Positions 42,207 to 49,922 of a stretch of DNA of 64,000 nt are shown one piece after another. The notes under the pieces were generated by a model. That model saw only the letters and a list, made by a program, of their open reading frames with translations, did no database searches and was not told the origin of the DNA. This stretch comes from Ochrobactrum sp. RH2CCR150. Lineage in GTDB: Bacteria; Pseudomonadota; Alphaproteobacteria; Rhizobiales; Rhizobiaceae. Each line of letters starts with the position of its first letter. The first letter of the stretch is position 1. The position numbers and the translations under genes were made by a program. The stretch lies in assembly GCA_014138095.1 (NCBI GenBank), contig JACGXE010000005.1:248001-312000 (forward strand). The letters run 5' to 3'.

Positions 42207-42403
42207 CGGTCGCCGTCCGTGTCGTCTTTGTGCTCAAGACGGTTCATATCCAGAAAGCGTTCGTTCTTGCGCGTCACTTCGCGTGCGAAGTCTTTTTCCG
42301 TTTTGGTCCGCCCGAAAAGAATGCGGTTTTGATCCGCCTGCTTTTCCTTGGCGTCACGCGCTTTCTTTTTCTTGAACTGCCGCAGATTGACGATGTCGCT
42401 CAT
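42203..42403 (-). CDS. DUF4169 family small basic protein
   Basis: 66 residues, highly charged and basic. The N-terminus MSDIVNLRQFKKKKARDAKE is the DUF4169 signature. The rest is helical and charged (ADQNRILFGRTKTEKDFARE). No function is known for the family. It overlaps the ribbon-helix-helix gene, an arrangement that I recall from related genomes, often behind a fumarase gene that is absent here. Confidence 0.78.
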   Translation of the reverse strand: MSDIVNLRQFKKKKARDAKEKQADQNRILFGRTKTEKDFAREVTRKNERFLDMNRLEHKDDTDGDR

Positions 42404-42485
42404 TTTGATGTCTCGGATGCCTTGCTGCGTCGATATACGCTTTTATAACGCGGCGCTCCGATGACCTGCAAGCTGTCGATACGGC

Positions 42486-42662
42486 TTACTGTCTTGGTTC
42501 CTTGGGATTGGTGAACCACCAGATCGCGACCGAAACCGCGACGAGCAGCAGTAGGCCGATCGTCAACTGCCAAAGGGGAAAGTTTGGCGCATCACTCGCC
42601 ATGAAGAACGCAGCGATAACACCGCTTATCCAGAGAACTGCCTGCGCTAACAAACGGACCAT
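42486..42662 (-). CDS. Small two-helix membrane protein, unrecognised
   Basis: A 58-residue open frame reading from ATG (42660-42662) to TAA at 42486-42488. It begins MVRLLAQAVLWISGVIAAFF, followed by WQLTIGLLLLVAVSVAIWWF and a short basic tail NPKEPRQ. The two hydrophobic stretches strongly suggest two membrane helices with a WQLTIG turn. It shares its strand with DUF4169 and the ribbon-helix-helix gene. I do not recognise a family. Upstream GGCGGGAAT is a modest ribosome site. Confidence 0.6.
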   Translation of the reverse strand: MVRLLAQAVLWISGVIAAFFMASDAPNFPLWQLTIGLLLLVAVSVAIWWFTNPKEPRQ

Positions 42663-42884
42663 GAGATTCCCGCCTTGATTTCAACTACCGTAATGGCTGC
42701 CATCATATCATTTTAAACTTCGGTTGCCTTGATCGAAGTCAAAAAGCACGACTTAGCCATCGATATACTATGAAACAGCATCCCGTTTGACCATGGCTTT
42801 ATACAAACGGCTTCTGCGCCGCAGCATTATGCTTGCAGCGCAGCCAGTGGTTTCAAGGCTCCAAGCAAAGTTGGGAGAGAAAAT

Positions 42885-43460
42885 TTACTTCTTGCGGAAA
42901 GAGTCGAGGGAGACGACGTCGGCAGATGGCTTGGGCGTATCTTCGCCTTCAGCATTATCCTTCGCTGCGGCAGCCTGCTTTTCAGCTGAAGACTTGCGCG
43001 ACTTTGCCTTGGGCTTTTCCGGCTTTTCGGGCACGGATTCGACCGGCATCATCTCGATTGGCGCGATGTTGTTCTCTTCGTCATTGTCGCTGGTCGGCTG
43101 AACTGCCGCAACATCGAACTCAAGCTCGAAATTGACGGACGGATCGTAGAAACCGCGCACCGCAGAGAACGGAATGACCAGCTTTTCAGGAATATCGCCG
43201 AAAGACAGGCCGACTTCGAAGAGCTGATCCGTAACGTTCATGTCCCAGAACTGGTGCTGCAACACGATTGTCATCTGCTCGGGATATTTCTCTTTCAGGC
43301 GCGAAGAAATACGCACGCCCGGCGCTCCGGTGAGGAACGTGATAAAGAAATGATGATTGCCCGGCAGGCCAGCCTTGGCCACCTCCGCAAGAACCTTGCG
43401 AATGACGCCACGAAGGGCTTCCTGAGCGAGAATGTCGTAACGGATCAAATCCTGTACCAT
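42885..43460 (-). CDS. sspB: ClpXP adaptor SspB
   Basis: 191 residues. SspB delivers ssrA-tagged and other proteins to ClpXP. This is the alphaproteobacterial type: MVQDLIRYDILAQEALRGVI at the N-terminus, PGNHHFFITFLTGAPGVRI in the substrate-binding core, and VLQHQFWDMNV. A disordered acidic and Lys/Ala-rich linker leads to a C-terminal VVSLDSFRKK, the ClpX-binding tail. Its partner tmRNA is encoded about 2.5 kb away. A 222-base gene-free gap follows. Confidence 0.92.
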   Translation of the reverse strand: MVQDLIRYDILAQEALRGVIRKVLAEVAKAGLPGNHHFFITFLTGAPGVRISSRLKEKYPEQMTIVLQHQFWDMNVTDQLFEVGLSFGDIPEKLVIPFSAVRGFYDPSVNFELEFDVAAVQPTSDNDEENNIAPIEMMPVESVPEKPEKPKAKSRKSSAEKQAAAAKDNAEGEDTPKPSADVVSLDSFRKK

Positions 43461-43558
43461 GGGTTTCTTATCCCACGGATTCGCAGGCAGATGTCAAGTT
43501 CGTTCTCGCAGGAAACGATGATATATATCGCGAAAGTGAGGCGGCGCTGCTCGATCTG

Positions 43559-44296
43559 TCAGGGGCGAGGGGCCGCTTCCAAGGGCGATTCAGTTGCACC
43601 GAATGCTAGCAGGAATGTCCGGACACCATTGATGGCGCTGCGTTCGATGGTATCGTCGTCGATGGCGCATCCGTGCAAGGCGTGTAGCTGCGTGTCGGCG
43701 CTGATCAGCGCCATGAAATGCAGTGCCGCCAGATCGGGATCGTCAAGACGCAGATGTCCGGCAAGCGCCAGGCGGGACAGGCAGGCGGCAACGGCGGGTA
43801 TAGCCTGCGCTGGCCCCTTGTTTTTGCAGGCATATCCCGCAAACGACAGGTCGGGCGAACTGGATTGCACAAGTTTGCGCAAAAACGCGCCCGATGGATC
43901 ATAAACGCAGTTTCGGCTCATGCGGATCGCAAAAGCCGTCAGGTCTTGCTCAAGGTTGTCGCCGGTCTGTGGAAAAGTGGAAAGCACGGCGAACAGGCTC
44001 GCATTCATGCGGTCCAGCGCATCTTCCACCACGGCGGCCAGCAAGGCTTCCTTGTCACGGTAGTGGTTATAGATGGTCTGGCGCGAGACGCCTGCCTCGT
44101 TTGCAATAAGATCGATGCTGGCGCCCTGAAACCCGTCGCGCGAGAAAACGCGCGCCGCAGAACACAGGATGAAATCGCGTTTCATGCACTGTCCCGGCTT
44201 CATTGCGGCTGTGTTCGCCGCGGCATTCAGCCCTTTTCCGGTGGTGCTGCGCTTCACCGGCGGGGCGGCCATTTCGATTATGTCAGTAGGTTTCAT
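43559..44296 (-). CDS. TetR/AcrR-family transcriptional regulator
   Basis: 245 residues. After a roughly 37-residue basic, disordered N-terminal extension, the TetR helix-turn-helix is clear: ILCSAARVFSRDGFQGASID, then LIANEAGVSRQTIYNHYRDK. The ligand domain is AcrR-like with a C-terminal TetR_C-like part. It is transcribed away from the adjacent Bcr/CflA transporter gene, and a perfect palindrome lies between them, so it probably represses the transporter and itself. Ligand cannot be predicted. Confidence 0.9.
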   Translation of the reverse strand: MKPTDIIEMAAPPVKRSTTGKGLNAAANTAAMKPGQCMKRDFILCSAARVFSRDGFQGASIDLIANEAGVSRQTIYNHYRDKEALLAAVVEDALDRMNASLFAVLSTFPQTGDNLEQDLTAFAIRMSRNCVYDPSGAFLRKLVQSSSPDLSFAGYACKNKGPAQAIPAVAACLSRLALAGHLRLDDPDLAALHFMALISADTQLHALHGCAIDDDTIERSAINGVRTFLLAFGATESPLEAAPRP

Positions 44297-44339
44297 AAGC
44301 CCAACATAAGATGACTTGACGTTTTGGACAATGGTGTCT

Positions 44340-44361
44340 AATTTGACATCAATGTCAAATT
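44340..44361. promoter_or_regulatory. Perfect palindromic operator candidate, tetR/MFS
   Basis: AATTTGACAT and its exact complement ATGTCAAATT flank a 2-base centre (CA), a 22-base palindrome. It contains TTGACA on both strands. It lies 44 bases before the tetR start and 228 bases before the MFS start, inside the 293-base divergent gap. Length and symmetry suit a TetR dimer site. A looser copy, GGACAATGGTGTCT, lies just upstream at about 44326. Confidence 0.7.
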
Positions 44362-44589
44362 CCTTTTGGCGTTTCGTCTAGACAATAAACTGTGACAGTT
44401 ATTTCAGCGGTTCGGTTTGCCCGAAGATGGGCATATATCCCGGATTAAATCTGAAAAGCCATAGCAGTTCCATGTAGTTATCAGTCCAGTACCGGTTTTG
44501 CGAGCCCGACGATCCATCCTCCCAAGCGAAGTTGGCGATCCGAAACCGGTGCGGACACCTCACGAAACATTGATGAAAGCGCGTCTCCC

Positions 44590-45801
44590 ATGGCTTCGAG
44601 TCTTGTGCGCAATGCGATTGTTCTTGGTCTTCTTTCCGCAGTCGGTCCCTTCGCGATCGACATGTATCTGCCTGCCTTGCCGACGATTGCCGCCGATCTC
44701 CATGCGGAGACCGGCGCGGTACAGATGAGTCTGCTTGCCTTTTTTATTGCTTTGGCGATTGCCCAGCTTTTCTGCGGTCCTTTGTCGGACATGGTTGGTC
44801 GCAAAATCCCGCTTTACGGCGGACTGATTCTCTTCGCCATCGGTAGCGTTGGCTCTGCGCTGGCGACCAATATCGATGTGCTGGTGCTGTTCCGCTTCCT
44901 GCAAGGTCTTGGCGCGGCCGCAGGCATGGTGATTCCGCGCGCCGTGGTGCGCGATCTGCATACCGGCGTCGAAGCAGCGCGACTCATGTCGCTTTTGATG
45001 CTGGTCTTCTCGATTTCGCCGATTCTGGCGCCTCTCACAGGGTCGATCATCATCAGCTTCTTCGGATGGCGCGGTGTGTTCTGGGCTGTTCTGGTGGCGG
45101 CGATCATCGGCCTCGTGCTGGTTGCCACCGCCCAGCAGGAAACGCGAACGCGTGAAGCGCGCCTTGAGAGCAGTTTAGGCAGCGCTCTGCGTGGCTATGG
45201 CCGGCTGCTCAAGGACCGCTATTTCCTTGGACTGGTTTTCGTCGGCGGCTTCGGCATTGCATCGTTCTTCGTCTATCTGGCGAATTCTTCCTTCGTGCTC
45301 ATCGACCATTACGGCCTGACCCCGAACCAGTATGCGCTTGCTTTCTCGGCCAATGCGGTGTCGTTCTTCGGCGTTTCGCAGCTGAATGGGGTGCTCGGCG
45401 CGCGCTTCGGCCTGCGCCGTGTGATGCGCGTCGCCGTTTCCGGTTTTGCCGCTGCCATGCTCGCTATGCTCGCAGCTGTGCTGATGGGGCACCAGTCGCT
45501 CTGGCTGATCGCGGCCTTCCTGTTTGTCGGTTATGGCTTCCTTGGGCTGGTAATTCCAACCACCGCAGTTCTGGCGCTGGAAGATTACGGCGCAATTGCA
45601 GGTACGGCTTCGGCGCTGATGGGCACGCTGCATTTCGTGATCGGCGGTCTGGCAATCGGAATCACGGGTTCGTTCTTCGACGGAACGGCTGTGCCTATGG
45701 TCGGTGGCATCGCTGGCTGTGCACTGGCAGCATTCGTGCTGACGCAGATCGTCCTCTCCCGCAAGGCGAGCGATGTCGAAACGGAAGCGGCGGCAGCCTG
45801 A
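44590..45801 (+). CDS. Bcr/CflA-type MFS drug efflux transporter
   Basis: 403 residues with about twelve membrane helices. The DHA1 signature PFAIDMYLPALPTIAADL near the N-terminus and the loop GPLSDMVGRKIPLYGGLILF are typical of the Bcr/CflA group. The motif C region LGAAAGMVIPRAVVRDL follows. Likely role is proton-driven drug or metabolite export, under the divergent TetR regulator. It ends 31 bases before the 3' side of the tmRNA gene on the other strand. Confidence 0.9.
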   Translation: MASSLVRNAIVLGLLSAVGPFAIDMYLPALPTIAADLHAETGAVQMSLLAFFIALAIAQLFCGPLSDMVGRKIPLYGGLILFAIGSVGSALATNIDVLVLFRFLQGLGAAAGMVIPRAVVRDLHTGVEAARLMSLLMLVFSISPILAPLTGSIIISFFGWRGVFWAVLVAAIIGLVLVATAQQETRTREARLESSLGSALRGYGRLLKDRYFLGLVFVGGFGIASFFVYLANSSFVLIDHYGLTPNQYALAFSANAVSFFGVSQLNGVLGARFGLRRVMRVAVSGFAAAMLAMLAAVLMGHQSLWLIAAFLFVGYGFLGLVIPTTAVLALEDYGAIAGTASALMGTLHFVIGGLAIGITGSFFDGTAVPMVGGIAGCALAAFVLTQIVLSRKASDVETEAAAA

Positions 45802-45832
45802 TTTGAAGAGGGTCTAGCTTGTAAGGGAAAGT

Positions 45833-46158
45833 GGAGGCTTCTGTTGCCAGGTGCCTCCGAACCCCGCCTTAAGGTGCTAACCCTAAGGGCTTTAGAGCGG
45901 GTTTCCCGCACCGCCATTAGGCAGCGAGAGCGTAACCCTGAGCATTGTTGTCATTTGCAACTACTCAATTGACCCGATAACGGTGGTATCATGCCGAGTA
46001 AAAGAGCGATCTTTACACCCTTGTCGATCCTATTTCGCCCCCGCCACAGTACAGACCAACGATAAAGCCTGTGTTCTGGTGGAGGCGCCGGGTACCGCCC
46101 CCGGGTCCAATGGGTTTATTACACCGTCCATTTATCACCATAGCTGGCTTGCGCCAGC
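45833..46158 (-). ncRNA. ssrA: Two-piece (permuted) tmRNA gene ssrA
   Basis: Read on the minus strand, the tag frame at 45958-45917 gives ANDNNAQGYALAA then TAA, which matches the tag I recall for Brucella. The acceptor piece comes first: CGCCTCCACCA ends at 46077. The coding piece starts about 46042 with GGGGGCG, which pairs with CGCCTCC to form the acceptor stem, followed by AGGATCGAC. The 34 bases between are removed in maturation. A T-arm CCGGG/CCCGG with a GGCGGTA loop precedes the acceptor. A hairpin GGAGGC/GCCTCC (45833-45858) marks the far end; ends are approximate. tmRNA rescues stalled ribosomes, and SspB and ClpXP act on its tag. Confidence 0.93.
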
Positions 46159-46164
46159 GAGACG

Positions 46165-46193
46165 TATATAGGCGCGGTCGATCCATATTGGAA
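46165..46193 (-). promoter_or_regulatory. Candidate ssrA promoter
   Basis: On the minus strand TTCCAA (46193-46188) and TATATA (46170-46165) are 17 bases apart. A start 6-7 bases later falls at about 46158, just before the GCTGGC/GCCAGC hairpin of the acceptor piece. The -35 box is weak, the -10 box is good. Confidence 0.5.
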
Positions 46194-46223
46194 GAGGGGC
46201 CGTTACATTTGTCAGGGGCAAAC

Positions 46224-46442
46224 CTACTCCTGAATTTTCTGAAGTATGAACAGAGCAGCCCGCTTGGTTGCGGTCGGAAGAGATGAGAGATCGATGGTCT
46301 CATTTTCCGTATGCGCGCCTGCACCCCATGGCCCCAGTCCATCGATGCCCGCTTTAACATAAGGCGCTATATAGGAAATATCAGCGCCGCCACGGTCCTT
46401 TGGGGCTGCGGCCTTGAGTATAGCCCACAATATTTTCTGCAA
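46224..46442 (-). pseudogene. C-terminal remnant of an M20-family peptidase
   Basis: A 72-residue open frame whose sequence reads like the end of an M20 (glutamate carboxypeptidase-like) metallopeptidase: RGGADISYIAPYV, GLGPWGAGAHTENETIDLSS, then LPTATKRAALFILQKI. The full protein would be over 400 residues. No other part of it is found upstream in any frame; sequence at 46443 onward becomes AT-rich instead. It lies just upstream of the ssrA promoter on the same strand. The ATG at 46442 is probably incidental. Confidence 0.72.
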
Positions 46443-46805
46443 GACATCAACCGGTGCCGAAAATGCACGGGTAGAGTGAGGGAAAATTGCAATGCCGAGA
46501 GAATATACAAAGGTCTAAATATAATAAAATGAGTTGTGAAGCTATAAGTAAACTTAAAAAATTAATCAGAATGACGCTATTCATTATGAATGAATGTTGA
46601 GTGGAGAATATGTGAGATCGTATTTTGTTCTTTGTAGGACAGAAGATCATTGTTGTGCGTTGCTTCCCTAAAATGTCGTTGACAGCTTGCTCGCACTGGT
46701 CAATCTTGGTCACATATATATTGGAAGGGCTGGAGTTTTCTTCCGGTCAATCGGGATGTGCAGTTGAGATTGGGCGGTGTGCCCATACTGAAGGAGAGCC
46801 GATAT
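46443..46805. other. AT-rich stretch without gene, ssrA-proximal
   Basis: About 360 bases with no credible gene. From about 46485 to 46640 the sequence is markedly AT-rich against the GC-rich chromosome. ATTCAT and ATGAAT form a short palindrome near 46581. The last part must hold the promoter of the DUF2853 gene, with AAGGAG at 46790. Together with the peptidase remnant it looks like the scar of an old deletion or insertion. Confidence 0.5.
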
Positions 46806-47117
46806 ATGAGTGAATACCTCGCAGATGTCCGTCGCTATGATGCTGCTGCCGATGAAGCGGTTGTCGAGAAGATCGTCAAGCATCTGGGCATTGCGCTTCG
46901 CAATCGCGACTCCTCGCTCGTTTCGGCGACCGATCCGGAAGAACTGAAGCGTGTGCGCGACAGCTGGGTTGGCAAGAAGCTCGGCGTGACCGATGCCGCC
47001 AAGGCGGAAGAAGTGGTGAATCACGTCGCGGAAGTCATGAAAGGCGATCGCAACAAACACCGCGTGACCTTCTACTATCTGGTGGCCAAGCAGCTCGGCA
47101 AACTCGGCGATCTCTGA
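46806..47117 (+). CDS. DUF2853 family protein
   Basis: 103 residues, small helical protein. The N-terminus [20 protein letters not shown] and the segment [13 protein letters not shown], ending [16 protein letters not shown], fit DUF2853. No reaction is known. The ATG at 46806 has AAGGAG 10 bases before it. It is followed by its own terminator, so it forms a single-gene unit ahead of thyA. Confidence 0.82.
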   Translation: MSEYLADVRRYDAAADEAVVEKIVKHLGIALRNRDSSLVSATDPEELKRVRDSWVGKKLGVTDAAKAEEVVNHVAEVMKGDRNKHRVTFYYLVAKQLGKLGDL

Positions 47118-47143
47118 TCGGTGCATATTGCCTGTGGAATTCG

Positions 47144-47171
47144 AACCCCGGTGCCCCGCGCCGGGGTTTTT
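47144..47171 (+). terminator. Rho-independent terminator after DUF2853 gene
   Basis: AACCCCGG (47144-47151) pairs with CCGGGGTT (47161-47168), a perfect 8-bp stem, and leads into a run of five T. It lies between the DUF2853 stop and the thyA start. Confidence 0.85.
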
Positions 47172-47226
47172 CCTTATAGTAGGGGTGAAACGAATCGATC
47201 CCGAAAACCCCATCTGGGAACATCCC

Positions 47227-48021
47227 ATGCGCACCTATCTCGATCTTCTCCAGCATGTGCTCGATAACGGCACCGATCGCGGCGACCGCACGGGAACGGG
47301 CACGCGCTCGGTTTTCGGCTATCAGATGCGCTTCAATCTGGAGGAGGGCTTTCCGGTCCTGACCACCAAGAAGCTGCATCTGCGCTCGATTATCTATGAA
47401 CTGTTGTGGTTTCTGAAGGGCGACACCAATATCGCCTATCTCAAGGAAAACGGCGTTTCGATCTGGGATGAATGGGCAGACGAGAAGGGCGATCTCGGCC
47501 CGGTCTACGGCTATCAGTGGCGCTCCTGGCCAGCGCCTGACGGTCGACATATCGACCAGATCGCCAATCTCATGAAGATGCTGCATGGTAATCCGAATTC
47601 TCGCCGCCTGATCGTATCGGCCTGGAACCCGGCGCTGGTCGATGAAATGGCTCTGCCGCCATGCCATTGCCTGTTCCAGTTCTATGTCGCGGATGGCAAG
47701 CTGTCCTGCCAGCTTTATCAGCGTTCGGCGGATATTTTTCTCGGCGTGCCGTTCAACATCGCCTCCTATGCGCTTTTGACCATGATGATCGCACAGGTCG
47801 CGGGCCTTAAGCCTGGCGAATTCATCCACACGCTGGGCGATGCGCATATTTATTCCAACCATTTCGAGCAGGCGCGGCTGCAACTGACGCGTACGCCGAA
47901 AAAGCTGCCGGTCATGCGCATCAACCCGGATGTGAAGGACCTGTTTTCCTTCCGCTTCGAGGATTTTGTGCTGGAAGGCTATGAAGCCGATCCGACGATC
48001 AAGGCGCCGATTGCCGTATGA
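47227..48021 (+). CDS. thyA: Thymidylate synthase ThyA
   Basis: 264 residues, the same length as E. coli ThyA. It methylates dUMP with methylene-tetrahydrofolate, giving dTMP and dihydrofolate. The nucleophile is C146 in [13 protein letters not shown]; other family marks are [29 protein letters not shown] and [10 protein letters not shown] chose ATG 47227 ([12 protein letters not shown]). The stop overlaps the folA start (ATGA), the enzyme that recycles the dihydrofolate. Confidence 0.97.
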   Translation: MRTYLDLLQHVLDNGTDRGDRTGTGTRSVFGYQMRFNLEEGFPVLTTKKLHLRSIIYELLWFLKGDTNIAYLKENGVSIWDEWADEKGDLGPVYGYQWRSWPAPDGRHIDQIANLMKMLHGNPNSRRLIVSAWNPALVDEMALPPCHCLFQFYVADGKLSCQLYQRSADIFLGVPFNIASYALLTMMIAQVAGLKPGEFIHTLGDAHIYSNHFEQARLQLTRTPKKLPVMRINPDVKDLFSFRFEDFVLEGYEADPTIKAPIAV

Positions 48022-48554
48022 GTAACAGCGTGAGCAGGGATAAGCCCGTCGTTTCGATTATCGTAGCTGCAGCCGAGAATGGCGTGATCGGGCGCGATAA
48101 TGATATGCCATGGCGGCTTTCGACCGACCTGAAGCGCTTCAAAGCGCTGACGCTTGGCAAGCCGGTCATCATGGGACGCCGCACCTGGGAATCGATTGGG
48201 CGGCCTTTGCCGGGACGACCGAATATAGTCGTGACCCGCGATGCGAATTTTCAGGCCGATGGCGCACACATCGTCGGCTCGCTGGAAGAGGGCATTGCGT
48301 TTGGGCGCAAGCTTGCGGAAGAGCTTGGCGTTGGCGAAGTCTGCATCATTGGCGGCGGCAAGATTTATGCGCAGGCCTTGCCGCTGGCGGGCAGGGTGCA
48401 TCTGACGCGCGTTCTGGCGGAAATCGACGGGGACACCCATTTCCCGGAGATTAGGCCAGCTGCATGGCGTCTGGTGTCGTCGGAAGACGTGCCAGCCGGG
48501 GAAAAAGACAGCCATCCGACCCGTTATATGGTTTACGAAAAGCGTGATACGTAA
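48018..48554 (+). CDS. folA: Dihydrofolate reductase FolA
   Basis: 178 residues. FolA reduces dihydrofolate to tetrahydrofolate with NADPH. Family marks are [20 protein letters not shown] with the active-site D nearby, [19 protein letters not shown] and [14 protein letters not shown]. The ATG overlaps the thyA stop by 4 bases, so the pair is probably translated as a unit and works as one cycle. It is the target of trimethoprim-type inhibitors. Confidence 0.96.
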   Translation: MSNSVSRDKPVVSIIVAAAENGVIGRDNDMPWRLSTDLKRFKALTLGKPVIMGRRTWESIGRPLPGRPNIVVTRDANFQADGAHIVGSLEEGIAFGRKLAEELGVGEVCIIGGGKIYAQALPLAGRVHLTRVLAEIDGDTHFPEIRPAAWRLVSSEDVPAGEKDSHPTRYMVYEKRDT

Positions 48555-48669
48555 AGCATAACATAGGAATTTTATTGCGCTTCCGTTGAAAGCGCGCCTC
48601 CCGATGCCTATAAAACGGTAACATTAGTTGATGACGGGGGTTTGCGCCTTGCTTTCCCGTCTTCCGGGA

Positions 48670-48712
48670 GCATCTCCGTTAGAAACGCTGACGCGTTTTT
48701 TGCCGGAGATGC
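48670..48712. promoter_or_regulatory. Nested hairpins upstream of hflK
   Basis: GCATCTCCG (48670-48678) pairs with CGGAGATGC (48704-48712). Within its loop AAACGC (48683-48688) pairs with GCGTTT (48693-48698) and runs into T, like a terminator. It lies 26 bases before the hflK ATG. It could end folA transcripts, act as an attenuator, or shape the hflK 5' end. Confidence 0.5.
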
Positions 48713-48737
48713 GGGAAACAGAAGCTTAGAGGTGAGG

Positions 48738-49922
48738 ATGCCCTGGAGCAATCAGAATGGCGGCGGCGGCCCATGGGGTGGCGGCGGCGGTGATAACAAT
48801 AATAATAACAACAATAATAATAATGGCCCCTGGGGACAGGGCCCGAAGGGCCCGCGCGGCGGCGGACAGAACACGCCACCTGATCTCGAAGATATTTTGC
48901 GTAAAGGCCAGGACCGCCTGAAGCAGGTATTCCCCGGTGGCGGTGGTCGCAGCGGTGGCAATCGTCCGATCTATCTATTGATCGGCGCGGCCTTGCTCGG
49001 TTTCTGGGTTTTCCAGTCCGTCTATACGGTGCAGCCTGATGAACTGGCGGTTGAACTTCGTTTCGGCAAGCCGAAGGATGAAGTTTCCGAGCCGGGCCTG
49101 CATTTCCATTGGTGGCCGATTGAAACCTATGAAAAGGCGCAGATCGTCGAAAAGCAGATCAATATCGGCGCTCAGGGTTCCCGTACGGCGACGCAGGGTC
49201 TGATGCTGACTGGCGACCAGAACATCGTGAACGTCCAGTTCTCGGTTCTCTACCGCGTCTCCGATCCGCGCGCCTATCTGTTCAATGTCGACAGCCCCGA
49301 TGCGATGGTGCAGCAGGTGTCCGAAAGCGCGATGCGTGAAATCGTCGGTCGCCGTCCGGCGCAGGACGTTTTCCGTGATAATCGTGCCGAGATTGCACAG
49401 AGCGTTCGCAATATCGTGCAGCAGACGCTCGACAGCTATCAGGCCGGTATCCAGATCAACGCCGTGTCGATCGAAGATGCGTCGCCGCCGCGTGAAGTGG
49501 CTGATGCCTTTGATGAAGTGCAGCGCGCCGAACAGGACGAAGACCGTTTCATCGAGGAATCGAACCAGTATTCCAACCAGAAGCTCGGTCAGGCCCGAGG
49601 TGAAGCGGCTCAGGTTCGCGAAGAGGCAGCAGCCTATAAGAACCGCGTTGTTCAGGACGCCGAAGGTGAAGCCCAGCGTTTCAGTTCGGTTCTCGGCCAG
49701 TATGAAAAGGCGCCGGAAGTGACGCGCAACCGTCTCTTCCTCGAAACCATGGAACAGGTGCTGAAGAGCACCAAGAAAGTCATTGTGGAACCCGGAAAGG
49801 ACGTCGTGCCCTATCTGCCGCTGAACGAACTGATGCGCCAGCAACCGCGCGCAGGCGCAACGGGTGCTACTCCGGGCGCTAATGTGACCACGACTCCCTC
49901 GACCGGCGGAGGTGCCCAGTAA
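48738..49922 (+). CDS. hflK: FtsH-associated membrane protease regulator HflK
   Basis: 394 residues. HflK and HflC form a membrane complex that encloses and restrains the FtsH protease. The N-terminus is Gly/Asn-rich with a run of ten Asn (bases about 48796-48825), then a single membrane helix (IYLLIGAALLGFWVFQSVYT) and an SPFH/prohibitin domain starting VQPDELAVELRFG. A coiled-coil part (REEAAAYKNRVVQDAEGEAQ) follows. The ATG at 48738 has GGTGAGG before it. The stop overlaps the hflC start. Confidence 0.94.
   Translation: MPWSNQNGGGGPWGGGGGDNNNNNNNNNNGPWGQGPKGPRGGGQNTPPDLEDILRKGQDRLKQVFPGGGGRSGGNRPIYLLIGAALLGFWVFQSVYTVQPDELAVELRFGKPKDEVSEPGLHFHWWPIETYEKAQIVEKQINIGAQGSRTATQGLMLTGDQNIVNVQFSVLYRVSDPRAYLFNVDSPDAMVQQVSESAMREIVGRRPAQDVFRDNRAEIAQSVRNIVQQTLDSYQAGIQINAVSIEDASPPREVADAFDEVQRAEQDEDRFIEESNQYSNQKLGQARGEAAQVREEAAAYKNRVVQDAEGEAQRFSSVLGQYEKAPEVTRNRLFLETMEQVLKSTKKVIVEPGKDVVPYLPLNELMRQQPRAGATGATPGANVTTTPSTGGGAQ

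Noticed and set aside
45983-46171. Small plus-strand frame containing VEAPGTAPGSNGF
   Set aside because: It lies wholly over the minus-strand tmRNA, crossing its acceptor stem and T-arm; the conservation is that of the RNA.
46625-46813. 62-residue frame just before the DUF2853 gene
   Set aside because: It spans the AT-rich scar and the promoter of the DUF2853 gene and has no recognisable content or ribosome site.
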